Assembly (NCBI GenBank): GCA_937899365.1
Contig: CALBPH010000497.1
Coordinates: 1-6,541, forward strand
Length of the DNA: 6,541 bases
Reading direction: 5' to 3'
DNA from: an uncultured Leptolyngbya sp.
GTDB lineage: Bacteria; Cyanobacteriota; Cyanobacteriia; Phormidesmidales; Phormidesmidaceae
A model generated the notes under the pieces. The model was not told where the DNA came from. It saw only the letters and a list, made by a program, of their open reading frames with translations, and searched no databases. The translations under genes and the position numbers were made by a program. Shown here in pieces: positions 1-5,622 of the stretch. How positions within the stretch are numbered: position 1 is the first letter of the stretch; every line of letters starts with the position of its first letter.

Positions 1-2
1 GG

Positions 3-68
3 TTCTTGGAAGAACAGGGTTATCCACCTCAAAGTCCTTCTCACTCACATGAAAAGGATTTAGTATAA
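3..68 (+). CDS. Possible C-terminal tail of an upstream gene (partial)
   Basis: The third forward frame is open from the left edge to a TAA at 66-68 and gives about 21 residues that are hydrophilic and rich in Pro, Ser, His and Glu, as many disordered C-termini are. The other two forward frames also stop within the first 65 bases, so length alone does not favour this one; composition does. No family can be recognised from so short a piece. If real, the gene lies mostly outside the window and reads in the same direction as the polysaccharide genes. It could equally be chance. Confidence 0.25.
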   Translation, partial: FLEEQGYPPQSPSHSHEKDLV

Positions 69-94
69 AGTGCAATTCAAGATTAGATAGCTCT

Positions 95-111
95 TTAGGA
101 AGTTAGTTATC
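95..111 (+). repeat. 17-nt direct repeat, left copy
   Basis: The sequence TTAGGAAGTTAGTTATC occurs here and again at 675-691 with one change (G102 versus C682), so 16 of 17 bases match. Flanking bases do not match. The two copies enclose about 560 bp without a recognisable gene. Confidence 0.7.
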
Positions 112-156
112 TTCTAGATGTGTAGACACCCTAGTTTATCAGGAGAAGAAAATTCA

Positions 157-185
157 TTCCACTTGTTGAAAAGATTAAAGTGGAA
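157..185. repeat. Stem-loop, 8-bp perfect stem
   Basis: TTCCACTT at 157-164 is the exact reverse complement of AAGTGGAA at 178-185, with a 13-nt loop. It lies about 90 nt after the possible upstream gene end. No T-run follows on the + strand, so it is not a typical intrinsic terminator in that direction. An 8-bp stem in AT-rich DNA may also arise by chance. Confidence 0.45.
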
Positions 186-246
186 AATTATTAAATGTAT
201 ATTACTTAGCCTCATCTAGGAAAATATTCTAAAAACAGGATGTTAA

Positions 247-438
247 CTCAAGCTGTTAAATCTCGTCTGGGTGAAGATTGCACAGCATAAACTGACTTGT
301 ACTACTGCTTATGTTCCTAATATCCTAATTTACGTTGACCTGAAGATACCTTGTAGAGTTCCTCTTCAACTAAGAATTAATCAGATTCTTCATGAACGTA
401 TTGCTATCAAGGACTTGATGGACATTTATCCTGAGTAA
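247..438 (+). pseudogene. Possible decayed coding remnant, family unknown
   Basis: This frame is open for 63 codons between a TAA at 244-246 and the TAA at 436-438, but it has no ATG start; the only early alternative is GTG at 271. The predicted peptide has a plausible protein-like mix, with a hydrophobic, Val/Ile/Leu-rich middle and a charged C-terminal part ending in an Asp-Ile-Tyr-Pro-Glu tail. A second short frame begins at ATG 240 and stops at 288-290, so a frameshift joining the two is conceivable. I do not recognise the family. In AT-rich sequence a frame of this length can occur by chance, so the call is weak. Confidence 0.2.
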
Positions 439-604
439 GAAAATTTAGCATGAATACTAATTAGTAATTGTGCCTCTAATCAAAAGCATCTCCAAAACTA
501 TTGAGGGGAATTATCAGAAATTTTGCTAGTGGCTTCTTCTTAATTGAAAGAAAGATCCGTTTAATTGAGCATAGATTAAGGTTTCTATTTTACTTTCTTC
601 TCAT

Positions 605-681
605 TTCCTAACTTTAAAGACTATAAGCTGATTAAGCTTGAGAAGCGGTTAATAGTCTTTTCAAGTCCTGTAAGTTAGGAA
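605..681. repeat. Nested inverted repeat upstream of the first glycosyltransferase gene
   Basis: Three pairs of arms are nested. The outer arms are TTCCTAACTT (605-614) and AAGTTAGGAA (672-681), a perfect 10-bp match. The middle arms are AAAGACTAT (616-624) and ATAGTCTTT (652-660), a perfect 9-bp match. The inner arms are AAGCT (625-629) and AGCTT (635-639) around a 5-nt loop. On the right side 11 nt (661-671) separate the outer and middle arms, against one nt on the left, so a folded RNA would carry a one-sided bulge. It ends 32 nt before the ATG at 714. It could be a structured leader, a small mobile repeat, or a protein-binding site. Confidence 0.7.
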
Positions 682-691
682 CTTAGTTATC
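675..691 (+). repeat. 17-nt direct repeat, right copy
   Basis: TTAGGAACTTAGTTATC matches the copy at 95-111 at 16 of 17 positions. It overlaps the right outer arm of the nested inverted repeat (672-681) and ends 22 nt before the first glycosyltransferase gene. Confidence 0.7.
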
Positions 692-713
692 ACTCTGGAT
701 TCTCGCTAATTAT

Positions 714-1745
714 ATGAGATTTTTTGAGGATATGAGCGAAGTTGGATTTGTTGTCATTGGTAGAAATGAAGGAGATAGACTGATCCGATGTCTAACTTCT
801 CTAAAAAATCAATTTTCTGAAAATGTAGCCATTGTTTATGTTGATTCTGGCTCCACGGATGGCAGTGTCGAATTTGCGCAATCAGTTGGAGCAGATGTCA
901 TTTCTTTGGACCTCTGCCAGCCATTTACTATGGCTAGAGGACGTAATACAGGACTAAGATACCTTCATCAAATTTATTCCAATCTCCACTATGTTCAATT
1001 TATCGATGGGGATTGCGAATTGCTTTCAGGTTGGATAGAGAATGCATTACAGATCATCCAAACCGATCCAACGTTAGCCATTGTCTGTGGCCGTAGACGA
1101 GAAAGGTACCCTGAGAGCTCTGTCTATAATTTACTAGCAGAAATGGAATGGAATACTCCTATAGGCGATGATACAGCCTGTGGAGGAGATGCATTAGCTC
1201 GAATATCGGCAATTATGGAAGTGGGTGCTTACAATCCTGCAATGATCTGTGGAGAGGAGCCAGAAATGTGCATCCGGCTACGCCGACATGGTTGGAAAAT
1301 TCGCAGAATTGCAGTTGACATGACAAAGCATGATATTGATATGCATCGTTTTGGACAATGGTGGAAGCGCATGATGCGTTCAGGTTGGTCCATTGCTGAA
1401 GGATTTACCATGTATGGGAATAGTGAAGAGCACTATATGAAAAGAGAATATCGTAGTGGTTGGCTCTGGGGTGCTTTAATACCTTTTCTAGCTGTTGCTC
1501 TGGCTTGGCCTACCCGTGGTATTAGCCTATTTCTGCTATTTGCTTATCTTTATCTTGGATATCGCATTTATTGTTGCCGCCTAGAGTACGGCGATAGCCA
1601 AAAAAACGCACGTATTTATGCATTTTTTTGCACATTGTCTAAATTTCCCCAGGTAGTTGGTCAAGCAAAATATTGGTGGGCTCAAATTTTTAGGCAACCT
1701 GTATCGCTGATCGAATATAAAACCCCTACTAAAAAATATGGCTGA
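714..1745 (+). CDS. Family 2 glycosyltransferase, membrane-associated
   Basis: A GT-A fold inverting glycosyltransferase expected to move a sugar from a nucleotide donor to a growing polysaccharide repeat unit on the cytoplasmic face of the inner membrane. In the 343-residue product the Rossmann-like start VVIGRNEG lies at about 13-20, the donor-binding VDSGSTDG at 43-50, the metal-binding DGD at 98-100, a Gly-Gly-Asp acceptor-loop motif at 157-159, and an acidic GEEPEM segment at 180-185, the place of the usual catalytic ED motif. Two hydrophobic segments (about 249-265 and 270-286) suggest membrane anchoring near the C-terminus. The 714 ATG has no clear ribosome site. An in-frame ATG at 732 starts the protein closer to the domain and is preceded by GAGG, though only 2 nt away, so it is a real alternative. 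Sugar and linkage cannot be told from the sequence. No frameshift or missing motif is seen. Confidence 0.9.
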   Translation: MRFFEDMSEVGFVVIGRNEGDRLIRCLTSLKNQFSENVAIVYVDSGSTDGSVEFAQSVGADVISLDLCQPFTMARGRNTGLRYLHQIYSNLHYVQFIDGDCELLSGWIENALQIIQTDPTLAIVCGRRRERYPESSVYNLLAEMEWNTPIGDDTACGGDALARISAIMEVGAYNPAMICGEEPEMCIRLRRHGWKIRRIAVDMTKHDIDMHRFGQWWKRMMRSGWSIAEGFTMYGNSEEHYMKREYRSGWLWGALIPFLAVALAWPTRGISLFLLFAYLYLGYRIYCCRLEYGDSQKNARIYAFFCTLSKFPQVVGQAKYWWAQIFRQPVSLIEYKTPTKKYG

Positions 1746-1748
1746 AGA

Positions 1749-1820
1749 TCTAGTCAAATAGCTGTCTTTATCAATTGAATTTTTGCTGATTTCTTTGTTT
1801 AGGACTTCGCTATTTGTAGA
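1749..1820. repeat. Bulged inverted repeat in the spacer between the two glycosyltransferase loci
   Basis: CAAATAGC (1755-1762) pairs exactly with GCTATTTG (1809-1816). The pairing resumes outward as TCTA (1749-1752) with TAGA (1817-1820), leaving GT (1753-1754) as a 2-nt bulge. The result is 12 paired bases around a 46-nt AT-rich loop, starting only 4 nt after the stop codon. No T-run directly follows the right arm, so an intrinsic terminator is not supported. Confidence 0.5.
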
Positions 1821-1877
1821 TTACTTTTGTGCATCGCCTTAGATATATTTCTTTTTGTTTTCTAGCTTAATTACAGT

Positions 1878-2441
1878 ATGCGCATTGCCTACTTAGTGAA
1901 CCAATATCCTAGAATCAGTCTCAGCTTTATCAGACGAGAAATTGCTGGTGTTGAGAAGGCTGGGGTACAGGTATCACGATACTCTATTCGTGCATTACAG
2001 GTCTCTAATCCTGTTCGTGCCTTGGATACCGAGCTGCTCGATCCTGCAGATAAAGCTGAGGCATTAAAAACTAAAATAGTTCTTGATATTGGTTTTTTGG
2101 GTTTACTGGGACATTTAATTAGAGTCGCTATACAACGCCCCATTTCCTGGATGCAATGCTTTCAATGCATGTTGAACCTATGTGCGGCTTCAGAAATTAG
2201 CTTTTTTCATCATCTTGCTTATATGGCTGAAGCCTGTGTGTTGCTGCACTGGTTCAATCGCGATGAAATTGAACATGTCCATGTCCATTTTGGGACTAAT
2301 CCTACATCGGTTGCAATGTTGTGCAATATTTTAGGAGGTCCCTCTTACAGCTTCCCCATACATGGCCCAGAAGAGATTGTTAACCCTCTTGGTGTTCCCA
2401 TGAGCATTGGCATAAAATACATGTGGTGCATTGTGGATTAG
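1878..2441 (+). CDS. N-terminal fragment of the broken family 4 glycosyltransferase
   Basis: This 187-residue product starts at an ATG with a typical family beginning (MRIAYLVNQYPR, then SFIRREI at about 16-22). It carries the acceptor-side Rossmann domain with HVHVHFGTNPTSVAMLC at 133-149 and SFPIHGPEE at 158-166. The last 21 residues do not resemble the family and are the product of the out-of-frame tail. The donor-binding domain is absent, so catalysis is not expected from this piece alone. No Shine-Dalgarno sequence is evident before the ATG. The start is supported because homologous sequence begins at its first residues. Confidence 0.75.
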   Translation: MRIAYLVNQYPRISLSFIRREIAGVEKAGVQVSRYSIRALQVSNPVRALDTELLDPADKAEALKTKIVLDIGFLGLLGHLIRVAIQRPISWMQCFQCMLNLCAASEISFFHHLAYMAEACVLLHWFNRDEIEHVHVHFGTNPTSVAMLCNILGGPSYSFPIHGPEEIVNPLGVPMSIGIKYMWCIVD

Positions 2442-3115
2442 ATAAGAGTTTTTTAGACTATAAATCTGCCACCCCAATAGCGAATAAAACAACGTTTGTT
2501 TGTGTAGCACGCTTAAGTGAACAAAAAGGTCATTTCTTGCTATTGGAAGCTATCAAACAGTTAGCTGATGAGGGATATCAGTTCAAGGTTGTGCTTGTGG
2601 GCGATGGCCCTCTTCGCCCTGCACTAGAAGCATTAGTCGTGGAATGGAGGCTGGAAAAATTCATAGAGTTTGCTGGTTGGGCCAGTGGTTCCACAGTAAG
2701 AGAGCGTATGTTAGAAGCTCGTGCTTTGGTTTTACCTAGCTTTGCTGAAGGCTTACCTGTTGTGATTATGGAGGCTTTAGCCTTAAATCGCCCGGTCATT
2801 AGTACTTATATTGCTGGCATACCCGAGTTATTACAAAATGGCGTCTGTGGTTGGTTAATTCCGTCTGGTAATGTGAACGCATTGGCTAAAGCTATGACTG
2901 ACGTAATCTGCGCATTACCGTCAGTTCTAGAAGCTATGGGGAGAACGGGGGCCGAACGTGTTGCACTACATCATGATGCAACTATAGAGACTCAAAAGCT
3001 GGTGAAGATTTTCCAAACTGCTATTGGACTTCAAGATAGCGCAAAAAGCCTAGAGGAGCTAAATGTGACTCCAGTAGAGCTTGCCCTTGGTACTGTTACG
3101 ACTCAAAACTCCTGA
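2423..3115 (+). CDS. C-terminal fragment of the broken family 4 glycosyltransferase
   Basis: This 230-residue frame encodes the donor-binding half of a retaining GT-B enzyme (Glycos_transf_1). Visible motifs are the phosphate-binding Arg30 and Lys35 in ARLSEQKG, VGDGP at 59-63, GWASG at 85-89, and the E-x7-E signature EGLPVVIME at 109-117, followed by a conserved RPVIST-YIAGIPELL stretch. The GTG at 2423 is probably not a natural start: it is one of two Val codons inside the family's VVHCGLD motif, and family-like sequence continues upstream to about 2384-2390. The frame overlaps the N-terminal fragment by 19 nt, which might look like translational coupling but is better explained by the deletion. 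It stops 22 nt before the ATG of the Wzc-like gene. Confidence 0.75.
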   Translation: MVHCGLDKSFLDYKSATPIANKTTFVCVARLSEQKGHFLLLEAIKQLADEGYQFKVVLVGDGPLRPALEALVVEWRLEKFIEFAGWASGSTVRERMLEARALVLPSFAEGLPVVIMEALALNRPVISTYIAGIPELLQNGVCGWLIPSGNVNALAKAMTDVICALPSVLEAMGRTGAERVALHHDATIETQKLVKIFQTAIGLQDSAKSLEELNVTPVELALGTVTTQNS

Positions 3116-3137
3116 GGGTCATCTCTCAGCTATTATT

Positions 3138-5441
3138 ATGGCCAACGAAAATATAGTTATTGACCTATCAGAACATTATGGGGATGTAGCCATTACACCA
3201 CCAGAAGATCGCCTTACTCTTCTGTCATTCTTACCCATTTTTAAGCGTAATTGGTTACCGTGTACCCTCATCTTCATAAGTGGATTAAGTGCGTCTGCCC
3301 TAGTTTCTTTCTTGCTACCCGGCAGTAGCTCCTACAGAGCTAGTGGTAAATTGCTATTTCAAGCAAGTGATACTCAATCTGAACTAACAGGAATTGCTGA
3401 AGATCTAGATCCATTAGAAACTACTGGCCATTTAGCTAATCCACTCATCACTCAAGCAAATTTATTGACATCAGGCTTTTTAGCTGAAGATGTGGTGGAA
3501 AATTTGGATCTTAAAAATGAGCAAGGAGAACTATTCCCCAGTGACTACATACGTAGGAACTTAACAGTAGAACCGCTGCCGTCAACAGACATTCTGAGCG
3601 TTTCATTTCAAGCGGAGGAACCACAACGAGCTGCGCAGGTAGTTAATGAACTAATGCGTCTATATAGGGTCTTCGTTGAGCAAGAGCAAAAGGCCGAGAT
3701 TGTTGCAGCCAAAAAATTTGTTGATGAGCAGCTACCTCGCTTAAAAGAGGACTTAAATTTTGCATCGAGAGCACTTGAAGAGTTTAAGGAAGAAAATCAG
3801 GTTTTTGCTCTAGACCGTCAGGCCGATGATATCACATCATTATTGTCAGGAATAGACAGACAGCTAAATGATACACAAGTTGCACTCAAAGCCTCAAATG
3901 TAAGAATTGATAGACTCAGTGAGCAGTTAAATGTCAATGCAGAGGAGGCTCTAAATTTAAGCACTCTTAATGATACGTCGGCAGTACAGGCGGTTTTGCA
4001 AGAGTTCTACGCTGTGGAAACAGAGCTGGCACGACAAAGTGGGTTATATTTGCCCCAGCATCCTATTGTTACTAACCTGCAAAATCAGGCAGATGAGTTA
4101 GCTAGCTTGCTGCAAGAGCGGATTAATCTAGTTTTGAATGAGTCATCTCAGATTTCATTGCAAGATTTACAACTCGGGAGTCTCAAACAGTCTTTATTAT
4201 CTGAGCTAGTGCAGGCTGAAAGTGATCGCCTTCTCTTGGAGACACAGTTAGCAGCCTATAGTGATCTTAAACGCGACTTTAGTAACCAGGCAGTTCGACT
4301 ACCATCACTTGAACGTAAACAGTTTGAATTAGAGCTTAATCTTGACAATGCTCAAAATAGCTATAATGAGCTACTCCAGCGCTCTCAAGAGATTAAGTTA
4401 GCAGAAATTCAGATTGATGGTAATAACTACGTGCAAATTATAGAAGAAGCACGTCCTCCTAAAACTATTACTTCAACTTATAATCCTATACTTTTAAGTT
4501 TAGGAACTATTGTTTCTTTTATTCTTGCTGTTTCAACAGGGTTGATTTTAGACCGTATTGATAAAACAGCTAATACATCTAACGAGCTGATAAAGTTGCT
4601 GGGCTATCCTCTACTTGGCTTAATTCCTGACTTTGAAAAACCAATTGTAGGAACTTTGCCAATAGATATGGCTATGTCGCAAGAAAGTTTAGATATTTAT
4701 CGAAGCGTTTATTCAAGTCTCAAGGTTACTGATCTTGAGACATCTACACTAGTCATTGCAATTACTAGCGCCGTTCATCATGAAGGTAAATCTGAGGTTG
4801 CAGCCAATCTAGCAAAAGCAATTTCCCAGTCTCGTAGAAGAGTTTTATTGATAGATGCTGATTTAAAGACTCCTGTACAACATCAAATATGGCAAGTATC
4901 CAATGAGCTAGGGTTAAGTCATCTCCTGTCTGGGGCGTCTGGCCTAGATGCCGCAATCCATCAGATAGATTCCTTTCTTTCTATCATGTCTGCGGGACTT
5001 CCTGTTGCAGAACCTTCACTCTTTTTCGAATCTGCTTCCATGAAGGATTTAATCCATCGGGTTAAATCTATCTACGACTATATTATTTTTGATGCGTCTC
5101 CTATTTTGGCAGAGCCTGATGCTTTATTGTTAGGCCGAGTAAGTGAAGGCATAATCTTTGTTAGCCAGCCAAAATATGTACAAAAGGCTGATATTTTAGC
5201 GGCACGTCATCTCATAGAACAAGCTAAGTTAGCTGTAATGGGGTTAGTCGTTAATCGTGTTAGTCGCGATGAACAGAAGGGTAATCGTATTCCTTTCTCC
5301 CATGCTTATCAAACAGCTGAAAACAATAGCCATTATTCAGGTAAGACTCAAGGCGGAGATGATGGCGACGGGGTGATACCCCATAAAGCCTCTGATAAGG
5401 TGCTGAGTAATTTAAGTGCTAATGGGAGGGGCCGACTGTAA
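3138..5441 (+). CDS. wzc: Wzc-like polysaccharide co-polymerase with BY-kinase domain
   Basis: An inner-membrane protein of the PCP-2a type, which sets chain length and couples polymerisation to export. The ATG at 3138 gives 767 residues (MANENIVIDL); the same frame opens further upstream from a TTG at 3081, but that would overlap the previous frame and add an unlike extension. Domains in order: first membrane segment at about 42-60, a long periplasmic Wzz region with coiled-coil-like heptads (about 180-430), a short Pro-containing segment, second membrane segment at about 449-471, then the cytoplasmic kinase. The Walker A region reads AVHHEGKS at about 545-552, Walker A' LLIDADLKTP at 570-579, and Walker B IIFDASPIL at 649-657. 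The usual P-G before E-G-K-S is replaced by His-His. The C-terminal tail, after GLVVNRV, holds only two tyrosines (about 724 and 733) instead of the usual cluster, and has an odd GGDDGDG stretch. A wzb-like phosphatase is not present in this window. Confidence 0.9.
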   Translation: MANENIVIDLSEHYGDVAITPPEDRLTLLSFLPIFKRNWLPCTLIFISGLSASALVSFLLPGSSSYRASGKLLFQASDTQSELTGIAEDLDPLETTGHLANPLITQANLLTSGFLAEDVVENLDLKNEQGELFPSDYIRRNLTVEPLPSTDILSVSFQAEEPQRAAQVVNELMRLYRVFVEQEQKAEIVAAKKFVDEQLPRLKEDLNFASRALEEFKEENQVFALDRQADDITSLLSGIDRQLNDTQVALKASNVRIDRLSEQLNVNAEEALNLSTLNDTSAVQAVLQEFYAVETELARQSGLYLPQHPIVTNLQNQADELASLLQERINLVLNESSQISLQDLQLGSLKQSLLSELVQAESDRLLLETQLAAYSDLKRDFSNQAVRLPSLERKQFELELNLDNAQNSYNELLQRSQEIKLAEIQIDGNNYVQIIEEARPPKTITSTYNPILLSLGTIVSFILAVSTGLILDRIDKTANTSNELIKLLGYPLLGLIPDFEKPIVGTLPIDMAMSQESLDIYRSVYSSLKVTDLETSTLVIAITSAVHHEGKSEVAANLAKAISQSRRRVLLIDADLKTPVQHQIWQVSNELGLSHLLSGASGLDAAIHQIDSFLSIMSAGLPVAEPSLFFESASMKDLIHRVKSIYDYIIFDASPILAEPDALLLGRVSEGIIFVSQPKYVQKADILAARHLIEQAKLAVMGLVVNRVSRDEQKGNRIPFSHAYQTAENNSHYSGKTQGGDDGDGVIPHKASDKVLSNLSANGRGRL

Positions 5442-5516
5442 ATGTAAAACACTACATTATTGAACACTATAATTCTGACGTTGTTGATTTTCTGTATGAT
5501 CTTGTTTGCAAAAAAT

Positions 5517-5542
5517 TGCTTGAAGGAACTCCTTCCAAAGCA
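5517..5542. repeat. Compact hairpin between the Wzc-like and Wza-like genes
   Basis: TGCTT (5517-5521) and GAAGG (5522-5526) pair with CCTTC (5531-5535) and AAGCA (5538-5542), giving a 10-bp stem with an AACT loop and a CA bulge at 5536-5537. On the + strand no T-run follows. Read on the - strand, the hairpin is followed after one T-A pair by a T-run (complement of A5510-A5515), so it has the shape of an intrinsic terminator for - strand transcription. No - strand gene is visible nearby, so its role is uncertain. Confidence 0.5.
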
Positions 5543-5622
5543 GTTCATCCTCTAAATCAGCAGCGACTAATTCTTTGATTCTATGAGATTTGAAAAAATA
5601 TTTTTTTAAGGTCAGTCTGGAA

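Larger units (their letters stand above)
69..713. other. Gene-less AT-rich stretch upstream of the glycosyltransferase genes
   Basis: No frame on either strand carries a start codon followed by a recognisable protein here. The forward frames are broken often; the two longest coding-like pieces, 247-438 and 480-611, lack an ATG start, and neither resembles a family I know. The stretch contains a direct repeat near each end (95-111 and 675-691), a simple stem-loop (157-185) and a nested inverted repeat (605-681). It could be decayed genes, a relic of an inserted element, or a long leader or small-RNA region before the operon. I found no convincing sigma-70-like promoter, so the operon's transcription start is not placed. 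Confidence 0.6.
1878..3115 (+). pseudogene. Family 4 glycosyltransferase gene, broken by an internal deletion and frame change
   Basis: Both halves of one GT-B fold enzyme of the colanic-acid type (WcaL-like) lie in order but in different frames. The first frame runs through the acceptor domain to the conserved HGPEE motif at 2361-2375, then soon reaches a TAG at 2439-2441. In the other frame family-like sequence is readable from about TGG 2390 (WCSHEHWHKIHVVHCGLD), ahead of the first usable GTG at 2423, and a TAA at 2381-2383 closes that frame upstream. As I recall the family, intact members have about 30 residues between HGPEE and this Trp, including a conserved Val-Ala-Ile-Ser segment; here only 14 nt remain. 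A loss of about 80 nt fits, and the frame offset requires a loss of 3n+1. Neither half alone would make an active GT-B enzyme. An assembly error is possible. Neighbouring genes appear intact. Confidence 0.8.

Noticed and set aside
69..713. CRISPR array, tRNA or JUMPStart/ops element in the gene-less stretch
   Set aside because: There are no regularly spaced repeats, no tRNA-like cloverleaf that I could trace, and no GGCGGTAG-type motif.
1229..1411. Minus-strand frame inside the family 2 glycosyltransferase gene
   Set aside because: It lies wholly within a well-supported gene on the other strand and shows no recognisable family.
1889..2143. Minus-strand frame inside the N-terminal half of the family 4 gene
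   Set aside because: It is antisense to sequence with clear family motifs; the composition is what a shadow frame gives.
2376..2441. Programmed ribosomal frameshift joining the two glycosyltransferase halves
   Set aside because: No slippery run is seen at the junction, and about 30 residues expected there are missing, so a shift would not restore the normal protein.
3081..3137. Upstream TTG start for the Wzc-like protein
   Set aside because: It would overlap the previous reading frame by 35 nt and add 19 residues unlike the usual N-terminus; the ATG at 3138 is simpler.
5348..5548. Minus-strand frame over the wzc end and the following spacer
   Set aside because: It overlaps the coding 3' end of wzc, has no recognisable motif, and no ribosome site was seen.
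5575..5603. Possible promoter (TTGATT, then AATATT) before the Wza-like gene
   Set aside because: The -10-like element matches only 4 of 6 consensus bases in very AT-rich DNA, so it is not distinguishable from chance.
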